From positions 24,489 to 88,488 of the forward strand of contig NZ_JXAK01000028.1 of assembly GCF_000829455.1 (NCBI RefSeq): DNA of 64,000 nt, read 5' to 3'. The notes below the pieces were generated by a model. That model did no database searches and was not told the DNA's origin. It worked only from the letters and a program-made list of their open reading frames with translations. Position 1 is the stretch's first letter; every line of letters starts with the position of its first letter. The position numbers and the translations under genes are program-made. Positions 25,987-35,786 of this stretch are shown here, piece by piece. The DNA is from Gordoniibacillus kamchatkensis (GTDB taxonomy: Bacteria > Bacillota > Bacilli > Paenibacillales > NBRC-103111).

Positions 25987-28230
25987 CTATTGTGAGTTAG
26001 GCAGTTCGGATTTACCGGCCTTCTCGGGTTCGAGTGTAGAGAACTGGCGCCAAATGCCCGTTTGCACATCCAGCAACGACGTATAGGCAGATTCGGTTGT
26101 CGGGACAAGGCGGTAGCGGATCGACGTGGACGGATTCGTCAGCAGCAAGCTGTCGCTGGCGTAATAAGCTTCGACGCGGTACCGGCTGAGCATCAGCTTC
26201 AGCACCTCATCCTCGCTTATGAACGCCGGCCTGCTTGCGGGATAAATGCCGGTTATCATCTGGTTTTGAACGGCCAGCAGCTTCCCGCTTGCGGCGCTGA
26301 CGGATACGGTTACGTCCTGCCGGTCTCCCCAAATGCCGTCGATGCGGCGCCGGTACGTAAACTGGTACTCCGGATTCGCGATCATGTTGCCTTCCGTAAG
26401 CCGGAGGTCCGATCTGATCTCATACAATTGGTGCGTATAGGCAGGCAGCATTTGCCGCAATGCTTGTTCCGCCGCCGCCCGGGCCTGGTCTTCGCTGACG
26501 CCCGGAACCGTAAGCCAAGCCGTATTCGCGGTTAGATCGCTCGCATATTGCACAATGTCTCCGGTCACGGTGCTGACTTCCAAGAAATACAGCTTGGACT
26601 GAGCGGCGGCAGGCGCAGGAACATTCAACTGGAATAGCCAGGAATGAATCCCTTGCCGGGCGTTTTCCACGGCAGCGTTCTCCGGCAGGCCGAGCTTCCG
26701 GCGACCGGAGTCTGCCGCTTGATCGAGCGTAACGTTCAAGTTTTCGGTCGGCATGGCCGCTAATGGCTGAGCAGTGACCGGACCGCGAACCTTCATGCCG
26801 CCGTCGCTCTCGTTCCAATGTCCGTCTATCGCGTCAATCGTATCATACAAACGGGGGGCGACGGCATAGACGGGCGGCATCTTTTCGCGGGAAGCGTACG
26901 GCGCCATAAAAACGGCCTTGGTCAAAAACGCGCCGGCAAAAGCGCTCTCGGCCTCGTCTTTTGTCTTCAGTCCCTCCGGCGCGTCGAACCGCTTGTTGTC
27001 GCTCCAGAGCAAGGAATAGGAAATCTCGTTTCGGATCGGATTGACGGTTATGGATATGTAGTTTTCCGGGTAAGGCAGCCCGTTCACGGTGCGGACGAAG
27101 CGGAAGAAGCGCGCCGGAGCCCCCATCGTGATATGGCGCTTTTCCAGCGGACTCGGCGGCGTTTCGTCGAGCGTCCATTTGGCGTCCGGAACGGGAGACG
27201 TTTCGGCGGCGAACCGTTCCGCGAGCTGCTTGAACGCGGCGGCATCCTGCGCTTTGTCCGCAAGTCCGGGCACGCTGACCGCTCCGCTCTTTGTGAACCA
27301 ATCGACCGATCCGTCCGCCGCGCTTAAGGTAATTTCTCCCGAGCCGGCTATGGAGTCTCCCTGCTTTTTCATGAAGGCGATGTTCCACCGCTTCTCGCCG
27401 TCGCCGAGCTGCACAAGACGGGCGGCGTCCAGCGCATAGTCGGCGGATAGCCCGAGCCGCTGCCGCGCCAGCTCGATCGCTTTCGTTCGCTTGACGGGAA
27501 CGCCGTCGTCAGCCGACTGCCGCTCGTTGTCGTCCATGTGGATATAGACCCAGCCGTCTCCGTAATCGCCGCGCAAATGGTACCACTCGTCCCCATGCTC
27601 TACCGGCACTACCGTTTGCGGGCCGATCGTGGCGACTGCACCGGAAAGGCCGTAAGGGTACTGGAACAAGGTCGCTCCGTCCGGAAGCGCGACCGGCTCT
27701 TCGGACGGCCGGAGACGCTCGGGCAGCGCATAAGCCAAATTGACCCATTTGTCGCCGGCCTCCGTGCGGATATGGTACCAGGTGCGCCATTTTTCAAAGG
27801 CTTGCAAAACGCCGGACTTCGTTTGGCCCGAATTGCTGCCGATTAACGGGGCGTCAAACAAGTAAACCGGAGCGTCCGGCACGACCTCCTTCTCGTACGG
27901 TTCGATGCCTTCGAGCACGCCGTGGCTCGGCCGAATCCACTTGTCGCCGATCCAGGTGGAGATGAGGTAGAAGCCCGTTTCGGCGGAAAAGCCGAGCGGG
28001 ACTACCGTTTGCGGCGACAAAAACGCGCCCGTGCCGGCGTTCGTGTCCGGGCGATCGTACAGCTGCTCCCTGCCGACGAGCGTCAGCTGCCCGGAAGGCC
28101 GCAGCGCGGCGCGGACATCGGCGGCCGTGGGCGCAGACTGCGCTTCGGAGGCGGCTGCGAGAGGGGCGGCCGGGTTCAAGCATCCGGTGCAAAGTGCGGC
28201 TGCGAGTGAAAGCATGAGGTGTTTTTTCAT
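25987..28230 (-). CDS. Large exported protein with SH3-like repeats and YcdB/YcdC domains
   Basis: A 747-residue protein. Start 28230 (MKKHLMLSLAAALCTGCLN) gives a signal peptide with a possible lipobox (LCTGC). Residues about 55-285 contain repeated SH3-like units with GDKWIRP, GDKWVNL and GDGWVYI. The remaining two thirds match the YcdB/YcdC (PepSY-like) repeats of spore-former surface proteins (RFFRFVRTVNGLPYPENYISITVNP; YQFTYRRRIDGIWGDRQDVTVSVSA). It is likely located at the outer face of the membrane, contacting the wall. Function is unknown. A decayed Nudix gene follows on the same strand. Confidence 0.82.
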   Translation of the reverse strand: MKKHLMLSLAAALCTGCLNPAAPLAAASEAQSAPTAADVRAALRPSGQLTLVGREQLYDRPDTNAGTGAFLSPQTVVPLGFSAETGFYLISTWIGDKWIRPSHGVLEGIEPYEKEVVPDAPVYLFDAPLIGSNSGQTKSGVLQAFEKWRTWYHIRTEAGDKWVNLAYALPERLRPSEEPVALPDGATLFQYPYGLSGAVATIGPQTVVPVEHGDEWYHLRGDYGDGWVYIHMDDNERQSADDGVPVKRTKAIELARQRLGLSADYALDAARLVQLGDGEKRWNIAFMKKQGDSIAGSGEITLSAADGSVDWFTKSGAVSVPGLADKAQDAAAFKQLAERFAAETSPVPDAKWTLDETPPSPLEKRHITMGAPARFFRFVRTVNGLPYPENYISITVNPIRNEISYSLLWSDNKRFDAPEGLKTKDEAESAFAGAFLTKAVFMAPYASREKMPPVYAVAPRLYDTIDAIDGHWNESDGGMKVRGPVTAQPLAAMPTENLNVTLDQAADSGRRKLGLPENAAVENARQGIHSWLFQLNVPAPAAAQSKLYFLEVSTVTGDIVQYASDLTANTAWLTVPGVSEDQARAAAEQALRQMLPAYTHQLYEIRSDLRLTEGNMIANPEYQFTYRRRIDGIWGDRQDVTVSVSAASGKLLAVQNQMITGIYPASRPAFISEDEVLKLMLSRYRVEAYYASDSLLLTNPSTSIRYRLVPTTESAYTSLLDVQTGIWRQFSTLEPEKAGKSELPNSQ

Positions 28231-28466
28231 GGCGGGAAAAGTCCTTTCCGGATAAAAATGGAGCGTACCGCAACGTGTTCGATCTAAACATATAACGAAG
28301 CTCGGCACCGCTTTGTTTCGCAAGAGCGATGAGCGGATCGTCACGATTCTGTCACAGTTTTTCGTATACTTTTCGACATTAAAGAAAAATTTGGGAAAGT
28401 GTGACGACTTTCGCAGTATAATCCGAGGTAACGCTGCGACCAAAGATTTATGTTCGGAGGTAAACT

Positions 28467-30222
28467 ATGTCGAAAAAAAGAAATATGTGGCGGCTGACGA
28501 TCCGTAAAAAGCTGCTCGGCATTATGCTTGTGCTCCTTGTGCTGCCGACGCTTGCGGTGGGGGGCATCAGCTACGAGCTGTCAGCGGTAGAGAGCGAAAA
28601 GCTGATCAAGGATAACTTGAAAAACACGGTGCACATGGCCGTAGAGCTGACGAAATCGTTCGACGACGCCGTGAAGAAAGGAACGATGACTCAGGACGAA
28701 GCCCAGGAGAAAGTGAAGCAAATGCTGCTCGGCCCGAAAGGGCAGGACGGCAAACGGCCGATCAACAGCCATATTAATCTGGGCGCGAACGGGTACTTCT
28801 TCATCTTGAACGAGAAGGGCGATCTGCTTGGGCATCCTTCGCTCGAAGGCCAAAACATTCTCGACAAGAAGACGACAGACGGCGTTTACTACATCAAAGA
28901 TATGATCGCCGAGGGGAAAAAGCCGGAAGGCGGGTTTACCACGTACAGCTGGCCGCTTCCGAATTCGACCAAGGAAGCCGAGAAAATCGCCTACGCTCTG
29001 CAGGCGCCGCACTGGGGCTGGATTATTGCCGCAGGGTCTTATATGCAAGATTACGATCAGGGCGTGACGCGCATTTTCATACGATGCTGCTGACGCTGAT
29101 CGTTTGCCTCGCGGTCGGGGCCGTCATCCTGACGCTGTTCGCGCTGCACATTTCGCGGCCGCTCGTCCGCCTGTCGCGCCAAGCGAAGCAGATCGCTGCC
29201 GGCGACCTGAGCAAAGGCGATTTCCGCGTGAACAACCGCGACGAAATCGGGGAGCTGTTCGCTTCGTTCGAGACGATGTTCGGCAACTTAAGGCAGCTCG
29301 CCGGCAGTTTGTCGACGAGCTCCGACGCGCTCTCGCTGGCGTCCAGCGAGCTGTCGCAAACGATCGGGGAGACGACGCAGGCGACGAACAACATCACGTT
29401 GTCCGTGCAGCAAGCGGCGGCCAGCAACGAGACGCAGACGCGCAGCGTGGAGGAGAGCGCGCGTGCAATGGGGGAAATGGCAGAAGGGATTCAGCGCGTG
29501 GCGGGGACGTCGTCGACGGCTTACGAGGCGTCGCTGCAAACGCTCAAGGAAGCGGAGCAGGGTGACCTGCTCATCGGCCAGTCGTCGCAGCAAATGAACG
29601 CCGTCAGCGCGACGGTCGGCGACCTGGCGTCGATCGTCGACCAGCTCGGCGAGCGGTCGCAGCAAATCGGCGACATCGTCGGCGTCATTACCGACATCTC
29701 GAACCAGACGAACTTGCTCGCGCTGAACGCCTCCATCGAGGCGGCGCGCGCCGGGGAGCAGGGCAAAGGGTTCGCCGTCGTCGCCGGCGAAGTGAGGAAG
29801 CTGGCGGAACGTTCGGCCGAATCGGCGGCCCAGGTCGCCGCGCTGATCGAGGCGATTCAGGCAGATATTGCGCTTGCGGGAGCTCGATGGATCGGGCGAG
29901 GCGCGAGGTTGCAGCCGGAGTGGAGTCGATCCGCCATACGGGCGAGGCGTTCGCCCGCATTCTCGAAGCGACGCGCAGCGTCGTCGATCAGGTGCAGGAA
30001 GCGTCCGCGGCCGCCGAGCAAATGTCCGCCAGCTCGCAGGAGATCGCCGCTTCGCTGCAGGAGATGGAGCAGCTGGCCGGCAAGGCGAACGATATGATGC
30101 ATGCGATCACCGCCTCGACGGAGGAGCAGCTTGCTTCCATGGAGGAGATCGATGCGTCCGCCGAGTCGCTCAGCGGCTTGGCCGCCGATATGCAAAGCAT
30201 GGCGCACCGGTTTAAGCTGTAA
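28467..30222 (+). pseudogene. Methyl-accepting chemotaxis protein with Cache domain, two frameshifts
   Basis: Three frames together give about 585 residues of a chemoreceptor: transmembrane helix (GIMLVLLVLPTLAVGG), an extracellular single Cache domain ([23 protein letters not shown]), a second helix, HAMP ([20 protein letters not shown]) and the signalling coiled coil with the tip [40 protein letters not shown] core. Breaks are at 29074-29077 (TTTT needing a fifth T) and 29873-29880 (GGG needing one more base). All domains are complete when joined. It is followed by a strong terminator. The ligand is probably a small organic acid, by analogy only. Confidence 0.87.
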
Positions 30223-30225
30223 CGG

Positions 30226-30268
30226 AAAAAGCCGCAGTTCCCGCTTTAAGCGGAACTGCGGCTTTTTT
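30226..30268 (+). terminator. Intrinsic terminator
   Basis: AAAAAGCCGCAGTTC pairs with GAACTGCGGCTTTTTT around a small inner stem. It serves the chemoreceptor gene and, by symmetry, the convergent aminopeptidase gene. Confidence 0.85.
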
Positions 30269-30289
30269 GCGCTTGCGCTGCTATTCGGC

Positions 30290-31513
30290 TCAATCGCCGC
30301 GCCGGAACAGCGGTACCGTGGAGCCGTCAGGCAGCTCGGCGTCGATATCGAGCTCCGGCGAGCCGATCATGAAGTCGACGTGCATCAAGCTGCTGTTGAC
30401 GCGATGTGCGGCCAGCTGCTCGGCGGACATGGTTTTGCCGCCCTCCAGATTGGACGGGTAGGCGTTGCCGATGGCCAGATGGCAGGAAGCGTTTTCGTCG
30501 AACAGCGTATTGTAAAAGATCGTGTCCAGCATCGATAGCGGGGAATGATGCGGTACAAGCGCCACCTCGCCGAGGTAGCGGGAGCCTTCGTCGGTTTCAA
30601 CGATCGTTTTCAGCTTGTCCTCGCCTTTGCCCGCCTGGAAACCGGCGATCCGCCCGTCCTTGAACGTGAACGAGAAATCGTCGATCAGGCTGCCGCCGTA
30701 GTTCAGCGGCTTCGTGCTGCGAACGACGCCGTTCACGCCGTCTTTGGCCGGCAACGTGAACACTTCCTCCGTCGGCATGTTGGCGACGAACAGGGTGCCG
30801 GCTGCGTTCGGCTTGGCGCCCCCGAGCCATATGTGCTTCTCCGGCAGCTCGATGAACAGATCCGTGCCCGGAGCGCGGTAGTGCAGCTTGCGGATGCGCA
30901 TGGCGTTCAGCTGCTCCGTCTTGCGCTTCAGCGTCGCAAGGTGCTCCTTCCAATCGGCTACCGGATCGGGACGGTCGATGCGCGTTGCGTGCAGGATCGT
31001 CTCCCACAGTCGCGCTAACGCTTGCTCCGGCGGCAATTCCGGGTATACCTTCTCGGCCCACGCGGGGCTCGCCGTCGTAGCGATGACCCAACTCACCTTA
31101 TGCAGCCTGGTGTAATCGAGGTACCGTCTGCGCATGGCGCTGCGGCCCCGCGTTTCTTTGGCGACGCGCTCTGCGGGGATGTCCTTCAGCAGCTCCGGGT
31201 TCGGCGTATGAATGAACAGAAAGGCCGCGTTTTGCTCTGCGTACTGCGCGAGCCCGTCTGCGCGCCATTCGGCGTAGTAGCCGAGCGAAGCTTCGGGAGC
31301 ATGGCGATAGCGGATAAGAGTCAGCTCGTCGTCCCACCATTCGAAATGAACTTGCGAAGCGCCGAGATCGTAGGCGTGCTGCGTGACGATGCGGACGAAC
31401 GGGGCGGCCGCGAGCGGGGCGTCAATGACGAGCTTTTGCCCGGGCTGCAAGTTGACGCCAATGCGCAGCAGCGTTTCAGCATATTTGTGCAGCGATTCGG
31501 TGGATACGGTCAT
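30290..31513 (-). CDS. M29-family metalloaminopeptidase (AmpS/PepS type)
   Basis: A 407-residue cytosolic aminopeptidase; start 31513 (MTVSTESLHKYAETLL) follows AAAGGA. Co-catalytic metal ligands expected for the family appear in the C-terminal half: ETDEGSRYLGEVALVP (Glu), FYNTLFDENASCHLAIGNAYP (Glu, His, Tyr) and SSLMHVDFMIGSPELDID (His, Asp). It removes N-terminal residues from peptides. The gene is monocistronic, convergent with the chemoreceptor gene and separated from murA by about 140 bp. No signal peptide. Confidence 0.93.
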   Translation of the reverse strand: MTVSTESLHKYAETLLRIGVNLQPGQKLVIDAPLAAAPFVRIVTQHAYDLGASQVHFEWWDDELTLIRYRHAPEASLGYYAEWRADGLAQYAEQNAAFLFIHTPNPELLKDIPAERVAKETRGRSAMRRRYLDYTRLHKVSWVIATTASPAWAEKVYPELPPEQALARLWETILHATRIDRPDPVADWKEHLATLKRKTEQLNAMRIRKLHYRAPGTDLFIELPEKHIWLGGAKPNAAGTLFVANMPTEEVFTLPAKDGVNGVVRSTKPLNYGGSLIDDFSFTFKDGRIAGFQAGKGEDKLKTIVETDEGSRYLGEVALVPHHSPLSMLDTIFYNTLFDENASCHLAIGNAYPSNLEGGKTMSAEQLAAHRVNSSLMHVDFMIGSPELDIDAELPDGSTVPLFRRGD

Positions 31514-31650
31514 CGAAATCACGGTCCTTTGCCGGGAAATGAACGTCGCTTTTATTATAGACTCCCCGGTCGGTAAAGTAAAACGATGCGGCGGGCAGGG
31601 GCCGGCGCATCGTTTTTGCAAGCAGTTCTATTGGTTCGTTCCTCGCCCCA

Positions 31651-32937
31651 TTATCCTTCCGCGACGGGTTCGAGAGCATCGTCCGAATCGCGGAAGGCGA
31701 TGTTCGCGCCGAGGGAAGAGAAAGCTTCGACGACATTTTCGTATCCGCGTTCGATGTGGTGGACGCCGGCAATCGAAGTCGTTCCGTCGGCGGCGAGGCC
31801 GGCGAGAATGAGGCAAATGCCCGCGCGAATATCCGAGGCATGCACGTAAGCGCCTTTCAGCCTCGTGCCTCCTTTGATAAAGGCGACGCCGGAACGGATT
31901 TTGATGTCGGCGCCCATTCGTTTCAGTTGATAGGCGTGATTGAACCGATTTTGGAACACCGTATCGGCGACGATGCTTTTCCCGGACGCTTGCGTCAGAA
32001 GGGCGGTCAAAGGCTGCTGCAAGTCGGTCGGGAAGCCGGGATACATGGCCGCCCGGACGCGGGTCGCCCGGACGATTCCGGTGGAATGCGCCGTAACGAA
32101 ATTGTCGCCGGCTTCGACGTGCAGCCCGATTTCCTGCAATTTATGGATGCACGAAGTCAAATGCTCCGGGATGACGTCTTGCACGGTGACGGTTCCGTTT
32201 GTTATACCCGCCGATATCAAAAACGCGCCCGCGATGAGCCGGTCCGGTATGACGGTGTAGGTGCAAGAGGTTAAGTGGGATACCCCTTCGATGCGGATCG
32301 TGTCCGTGCCCGCGCCGGTTATTTTCGCTCCCATCTGGTTGAGGAAGTTGGCCGTATCCGTCACTTCGGGATCGCGGGCGGCGTTTTGCAGCACAGTGCA
32401 GCCTTGGGCTCGGACGGCGGCAAGCATGCTGTTGATCGTCGCGCCCGAGGTGATCGTGTCGAAGTAGATCGTCGTCCCTTTCAGCTGCGCGGCTTCCACC
32501 TCGTAATAATCGTTATGAAACGTAAAGCGGGCCCCCATCATCGTTAAAGCTTTAATATGCTGATCGATGGGGCGGTGCACGAAGTCGTCGCCGCCCGGGT
32601 ACCCGACCGAAACTTTGCCGAATTTGGCGAGCAAGGCCCCGATAAAATAGTAAGCGGTTCGGAACGTGGACGATTTGTGCGGATCGATGCAGGCGTGCTC
32701 GATGTATCTCGGGTCGACACGAACTTCGCCGGGCCGGTCCGAACTTATGATAAGGCCGATTTCGCGCCCGATTTGGGAGATGACTTTAATATCGGCAATG
32801 CTCGGGATGCCGAGCAGCGTTACCGGTTCGTCCGCCAGACAGGCAGCGGCCAGCAGCGCCAGAGCGCTGTTTTTGGAGCCGGGAATTTTGATGGAGCCCT
32901 TTAATTCGAGCGATCGCCCTACTTCAATCCACCTCAT
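31651..32937 (-). CDS. murA: UDP-N-acetylglucosamine 1-carboxyvinyltransferase (MurA), Asp in place of catalytic Cys
   Basis: A 428-residue EPSP-synthase-fold enzyme that adds enolpyruvate to UDP-GlcNAc, the first committed peptidoglycan step. IPGSKNSALALLAAACLA holds the conserved Lys-Asn pair. RVRAAMYPGFPTDLQQP and HHIERGYENVVE are also typical. In the flexible active-site loop the usual GGC(T/A)IGARPVD is here GGDDFVHRPID, so Asp117 replaces the Cys that fosfomycin alkylates. This change is known in naturally fosfomycin-resistant MurA enzymes. It is probably a second, specialised copy. The start overlaps the end of a DeoR regulator gene by 14 bp, indicating co-regulation. Confidence 0.88.
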   Translation of the reverse strand: MRWIEVGRSLELKGSIKIPGSKNSALALLAAACLADEPVTLLGIPSIADIKVISQIGREIGLIISSDRPGEVRVDPRYIEHACIDPHKSSTFRTAYYFIGALLAKFGKVSVGYPGGDDFVHRPIDQHIKALTMMGARFTFHNDYYEVEAAQLKGTTIYFDTITSGATINSMLAAVRAQGCTVLQNAARDPEVTDTANFLNQMGAKITGAGTDTIRIEGVSHLTSCTYTVIPDRLIAGAFLISAGITNGTVTVQDVIPEHLTSCIHKLQEIGLHVEAGDNFVTAHSTGIVRATRVRAAMYPGFPTDLQQPLTALLTQASGKSIVADTVFQNRFNHAYQLKRMGADIKIRSGVAFIKGGTRLKGAYVHASDIRAGICLILAGLAADGTTSIAGVHHIERGYENVVEAFSSLGANIAFRDSDDALEPVAEG

Positions 32938-33736
32938 GTTGATTACCTCCGATTGGCTCTTCTTCCCCTGCGACGATCACTTTCACTTTGCGGCTTTCGA
33001 TGTCGCGCACGATTTTTTCCGGGGACTCGCGATCCGTAATAAGCAAATCCAATTGTTCTATAGGGATAGACATGGCGAACATTTTGAGCCCGAGCTTTTC
33101 ATGCGGGGCCAGCCCGATTTTTTTTCGGGAACTTTCGGCGAGGGCGCGGGTAAACGCGGCTCCCTCTGGGGTGGCGGTGCTGATTCCGCTCGCCGAAATG
33201 CCGCCACCGGTAATAAAGCTTACGTCCAAGGTAAACTTGCCGATCATCTCGAGCGCGATGGAATCGATCATGTTGCCGGAAGAAGGCCGCAGCTTGCCGC
33301 CGATGAGATAGGCTTCGACATTGACCCGCTCGCGGATCGATTCGGCGATTTTGAGCGAGTTCGTCACGACGGTGAACGGCATATCGTGCGGGAGATATTT
33401 CAGCATGCCGTAATGAATGCCGGCGCCGCCGATAAACACGGTATCGTTTTTTTGAATATAGGTGGCGGCCAATTTGGAAATCGCATTTTGGTGGGGCGCG
33501 CCGTCTCCGTACCGCAAAGCTTGGGGCAGGGGGAAATTGCGCACTTTCGGGTGCGCCGCGGCCGGTATCGCCCCGCCGTACGTTTTCTGCAGCAGCCCCT
33601 GATCCTCCATGATCGTCAAGTCCCGGCGTACGGAGTCAATCGAGATGTGAAACAGCTCGGCGAGGTCCTTGGCGATGACCCGCCGTTCTTTTTCCAGCAG
33701 CTGCAAGATGTGCTGCCGCCGTTCTTCCGCTAGCAA
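32924..33736 (-). CDS. DeoR/GlpR-family transcriptional regulator
   Basis: About 270 residues. TTG 33736 (MLAEERRQHILQLL) is chosen as it is the standard family start and follows a GGGGGG ribosome site by 6 nt. TTG 33751 is possible. The winged helix-turn-helix spans residues 5-55 (VIAKDLAELFHISIDSVRRDLTIMEDQG LLQKTYGG region) and the DeoRC sugar-phosphate sensor covers the rest (VVTNSLKIAESI, LIGGKLRPSSGNMI, ISTATPEGAAFTRA). It overlaps murA, so it probably responds to an amino-sugar phosphate and regulates that operon. Confidence 0.9.
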   Translation of the reverse strand: MLAEERRQHILQLLEKERRVIAKDLAELFHISIDSVRRDLTIMEDQGLLQKTYGGAIPAAAHPKVRNFPLPQALRYGDGAPHQNAISKLAATYIQKNDTVFIGGAGIHYGMLKYLPHDMPFTVVTNSLKIAESIRERVNVEAYLIGGKLRPSSGNMIDSIALEMIGKFTLDVSFITGGGISASGISTATPEGAAFTRALAESSRKKIGLAPHEKLGLKMFAMSIPIEQLDLLITDRESPEKIVRDIESRKVKVIVAGEEEPIGGNQHEVD

Positions 33737-33785
33737 AACGTATCCCCCCAACCCGGTTGGAAACTATATCCTTATGATCATACTC

Positions 33786-33815
33786 ATCATATTCACTATC
33801 GTTCATTATTGTCAA
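33786..33815 (-). promoter_or_regulatory. Sigma-A promoter of the deoR-murA operon
   Basis: On the minus strand TTGACA (33815-33810), an 18-bp spacer and TATGAT (33791-33786). Further upstream two TTTCATGA direct repeats (about 33843-33860) and ATGATCAT near the start site are candidate DeoR-type binding sites. Confidence 0.65.
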
Positions 33816-33944
33816 TAAATTTGTCCGCGATCATTCATTTAGTTTCATGATGTTTCATGATTTTTGTACAAAGCTTCGCCATATGTCGTAATATATGTCG
33901 AAGTTTTACTTAATGTCCTGCCCTACATTACAGAAATTCAGCCG

Positions 33945-34462
33945 AGAAAGCCCATTCTTTCAGGCAGGGGATGAATCGGCTTTGGACAAGGGCTGTCCGT
34001 TGGACAGCTTAGTGATCTTACATTCTTTTGCAGTTGGATATCGCAAATTGATACAATTGTACTATGGGGCAAGAATATTGAAGAACTGCAACAACCGTTT
34101 CACTCATCAGCTATCATTTTATGTTTTGTCCGCGCTACGCGATGAAAGGGATGCCCGATCATATGCATTTGTTCTTGAACGTGCACCCTACCCATAGTCC
34201 GCCAGACATCATGGCCAAATTGGAAGTGGCGTCTTCAAGATCGTTGCGTTAAGAATTTAAGCACTTGAAGCACTTGCCCAGCCTGTGAATGCACTCCTAT
34301 TTTGTCACTACGGCAGGGAACATGCCAGCCTAAGATGCTATATGCACTGTCTTAGGACGGGCTGATGGCACAGCCCCGAACTTGGGAGTTGCACGAAGCA
34401 GAAATGAACTGAGTGCGCCAAACACCCAAGAATCCCACGGCTTTAGCCGTGAGGAGTGTCAA
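33945..34462 (+). mobile_element. Decayed IS200/IS605 element with intact-looking right end (omega-RNA-like)
   Basis: The plus strand carries fragments of an IS200-type TnpA. SLISYHFMFCPRY lies near 34090-34138. After an internal deletion comes GMPDHMHLFLNVHPTHSPPD (HUH motif; 34151-34210), and then, past two stop codons, EFKHLKHLPSL and HSYFVTTAGN. The tnpB gene is missing. From about 34317 to 34462 the sequence matches IS605 right ends: CTTGGG (34381-34386) can pair with CCCAAG (34425-34430), then the hairpin CACGGC-TTTA-GCCGTG, ending GTGTCAA at 34462. The left boundary is uncertain; a hairpin near 33945-33990 may mark it. Confidence 0.7.
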
Positions 34463-34504
34463 AATGGGCTTAAAGTTTTCATACAACATGGAGGGTCGTC
34501 TTGC

Positions 34505-35755
34505 ATGGAAAAACGAACAAAACATATCGCCTCGGTGTCGCTCGGCGTCATGGCGGCCGGCTTTGCCGGTTCCTTCGCGCTGCCGGCCGGCGCGGCGTGG
34601 GGGGCAGTGCTGCAAAGCGGCTTTGAAGCCGGGCTTGTCGGCGGGCTCGCGGACTGGTTTGCGGTGACGGCGCTGTTCCGCCATCCGCTAGGCATCCCGA
34701 TTCCGCATACGGCGCTTTTGCCGCGCAATCGCGAGCGGGTGACGAACGCGCTCGTGAACGCGGTCGAAAACGAGCTGCTGAGCAAGCAAAGCATTGCGGA
34801 CAAGCTGGGCGGCGTCCGCCTGACAGCGGCGCTGCTTGACACGCTGGAGCGCAGCGTGCCGCAGGGACAGCTCGCCGCGTGGTGCGCGGCGGGACTGCAG
34901 CAGGCCGTGCGGCATGCGCCGCTTGACCTGCTCGTCCCCTTCGCCGCGGAGCAGGCGAAGGAAGCGCTGCGCGAGCTGGACATCGCGCCGCTGCTGCAGA
35001 AGCTCGGCGAGCAGGTGCTGGCGCGCCGGCTGGACGAGCAGGCGCTCGACGCGCTGCTGGAGAAGGCCGAAGAGTGGCTGGCGAAGCAAGAGACGCGCGA
35101 TTCGCTCGGCAGGATCGCTATGGGTGCGGTAGCCCAGCTCGAGCTTGGCGGCTTCATGCAGTTTGCGGTCAACGCCTTCATCGGCTACTTAAGCGAAGAC
35201 AAGCTCGGCAGCATGATCCAAAATTTCGGCTTGGGCTATATATACGATCTGCGCTTCCCCGGGCATCCGCGCCGCGATGAAGCGCTCGCCTTCGTTCGGC
35301 GCCAAATCGCGGAGCTCAGCCGCTCGCAGCGGCTCATCGCCCAGCTCGAGGAGTGGAAGGCGGAGCAGCTGGACTCCCTCGACTTGACCGCGCCGCTCGG
35401 CAAGCTGCTGAGCCGGCTGCAGGAGCGCCTGCTCGCGGCGCTGGCCGACTCGGGCTTCGCGGAGCGCACGCTGCAGCCGATGCTGGAGCGTCTGCTGGCC
35501 GGATTGCGGTCGAACGAAGAGCTGCAGCATAAAGCAGACGGCTGGATGCGCGAGCAGCTCGTGCGCCTCGTGGAAGCGAATCACGGCAAGATCGGCCAGC
35601 TTGTGCGCGATAACATCCGCAAGCTGGACGATGCCCAGCTGATCGAGATGCTGGAGGACAAAGTAGGCAAGGATCTGCAATGGATTCGCGTCAACGGCGC
35701 GGTGTGCGGGTTTCTGATCGGGATCGTGCTCGGCCTGGTCAAGCTGCTGGCATAG
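34505..35755 (+). CDS. DUF445-family membrane protein (YheB-like)
   Basis: A 416-residue protein with an N-terminal hydrophobic region (VSLGVMAAGFAGSFALPAG), the family signature GFEAGLVGGLADWFAVTALFRHPLGIPIPHTALLP, a long helical middle rich in Gln/Glu/Leu, and a C-terminal anchor (VNGAVCGFLIGIVLGLVKLL). ATG 34505 follows GGAGGG. Function is not established; the layout suggests an envelope protein with a large coiled domain between two membrane anchors. It begins just 42 bp after the IS605 right end, so its promoter probably lies within or before the relic. Confidence 0.88.
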   Translation: MEKRTKHIASVSLGVMAAGFAGSFALPAGAAWGAVLQSGFEAGLVGGLADWFAVTALFRHPLGIPIPHTALLPRNRERVTNALVNAVENELLSKQSIADKLGGVRLTAALLDTLERSVPQGQLAAWCAAGLQQAVRHAPLDLLVPFAAEQAKEALRELDIAPLLQKLGEQVLARRLDEQALDALLEKAEEWLAKQETRDSLGRIAMGAVAQLELGGFMQFAVNAFIGYLSEDKLGSMIQNFGLGYIYDLRFPGHPRRDEALAFVRRQIAELSRSQRLIAQLEEWKAEQLDSLDLTAPLGKLLSRLQERLLAALADSGFAERTLQPMLERLLAGLRSNEELQHKADGWMREQLVRLVEANHGKIGQLVRDNIRKLDDAQLIEMLEDKVGKDLQWIRVNGAVCGFLIGIVLGLVKLLA

Positions 35756-35786
35756 GCGGCCTGGGCTGCTCTTTCATACGACGGAT

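Noticed and set aside
29873..29880. Programmed frameshifting in the chemoreceptor gene
   Set aside because: No slippery heptamer with downstream structure is seen, and the break is one of many similar single-base losses.
33895..34197. 100-codon plus-strand open frame
   Set aside because: The TnpA similarity is in another frame of the same DNA, so this frame is a by-product of the decayed element.
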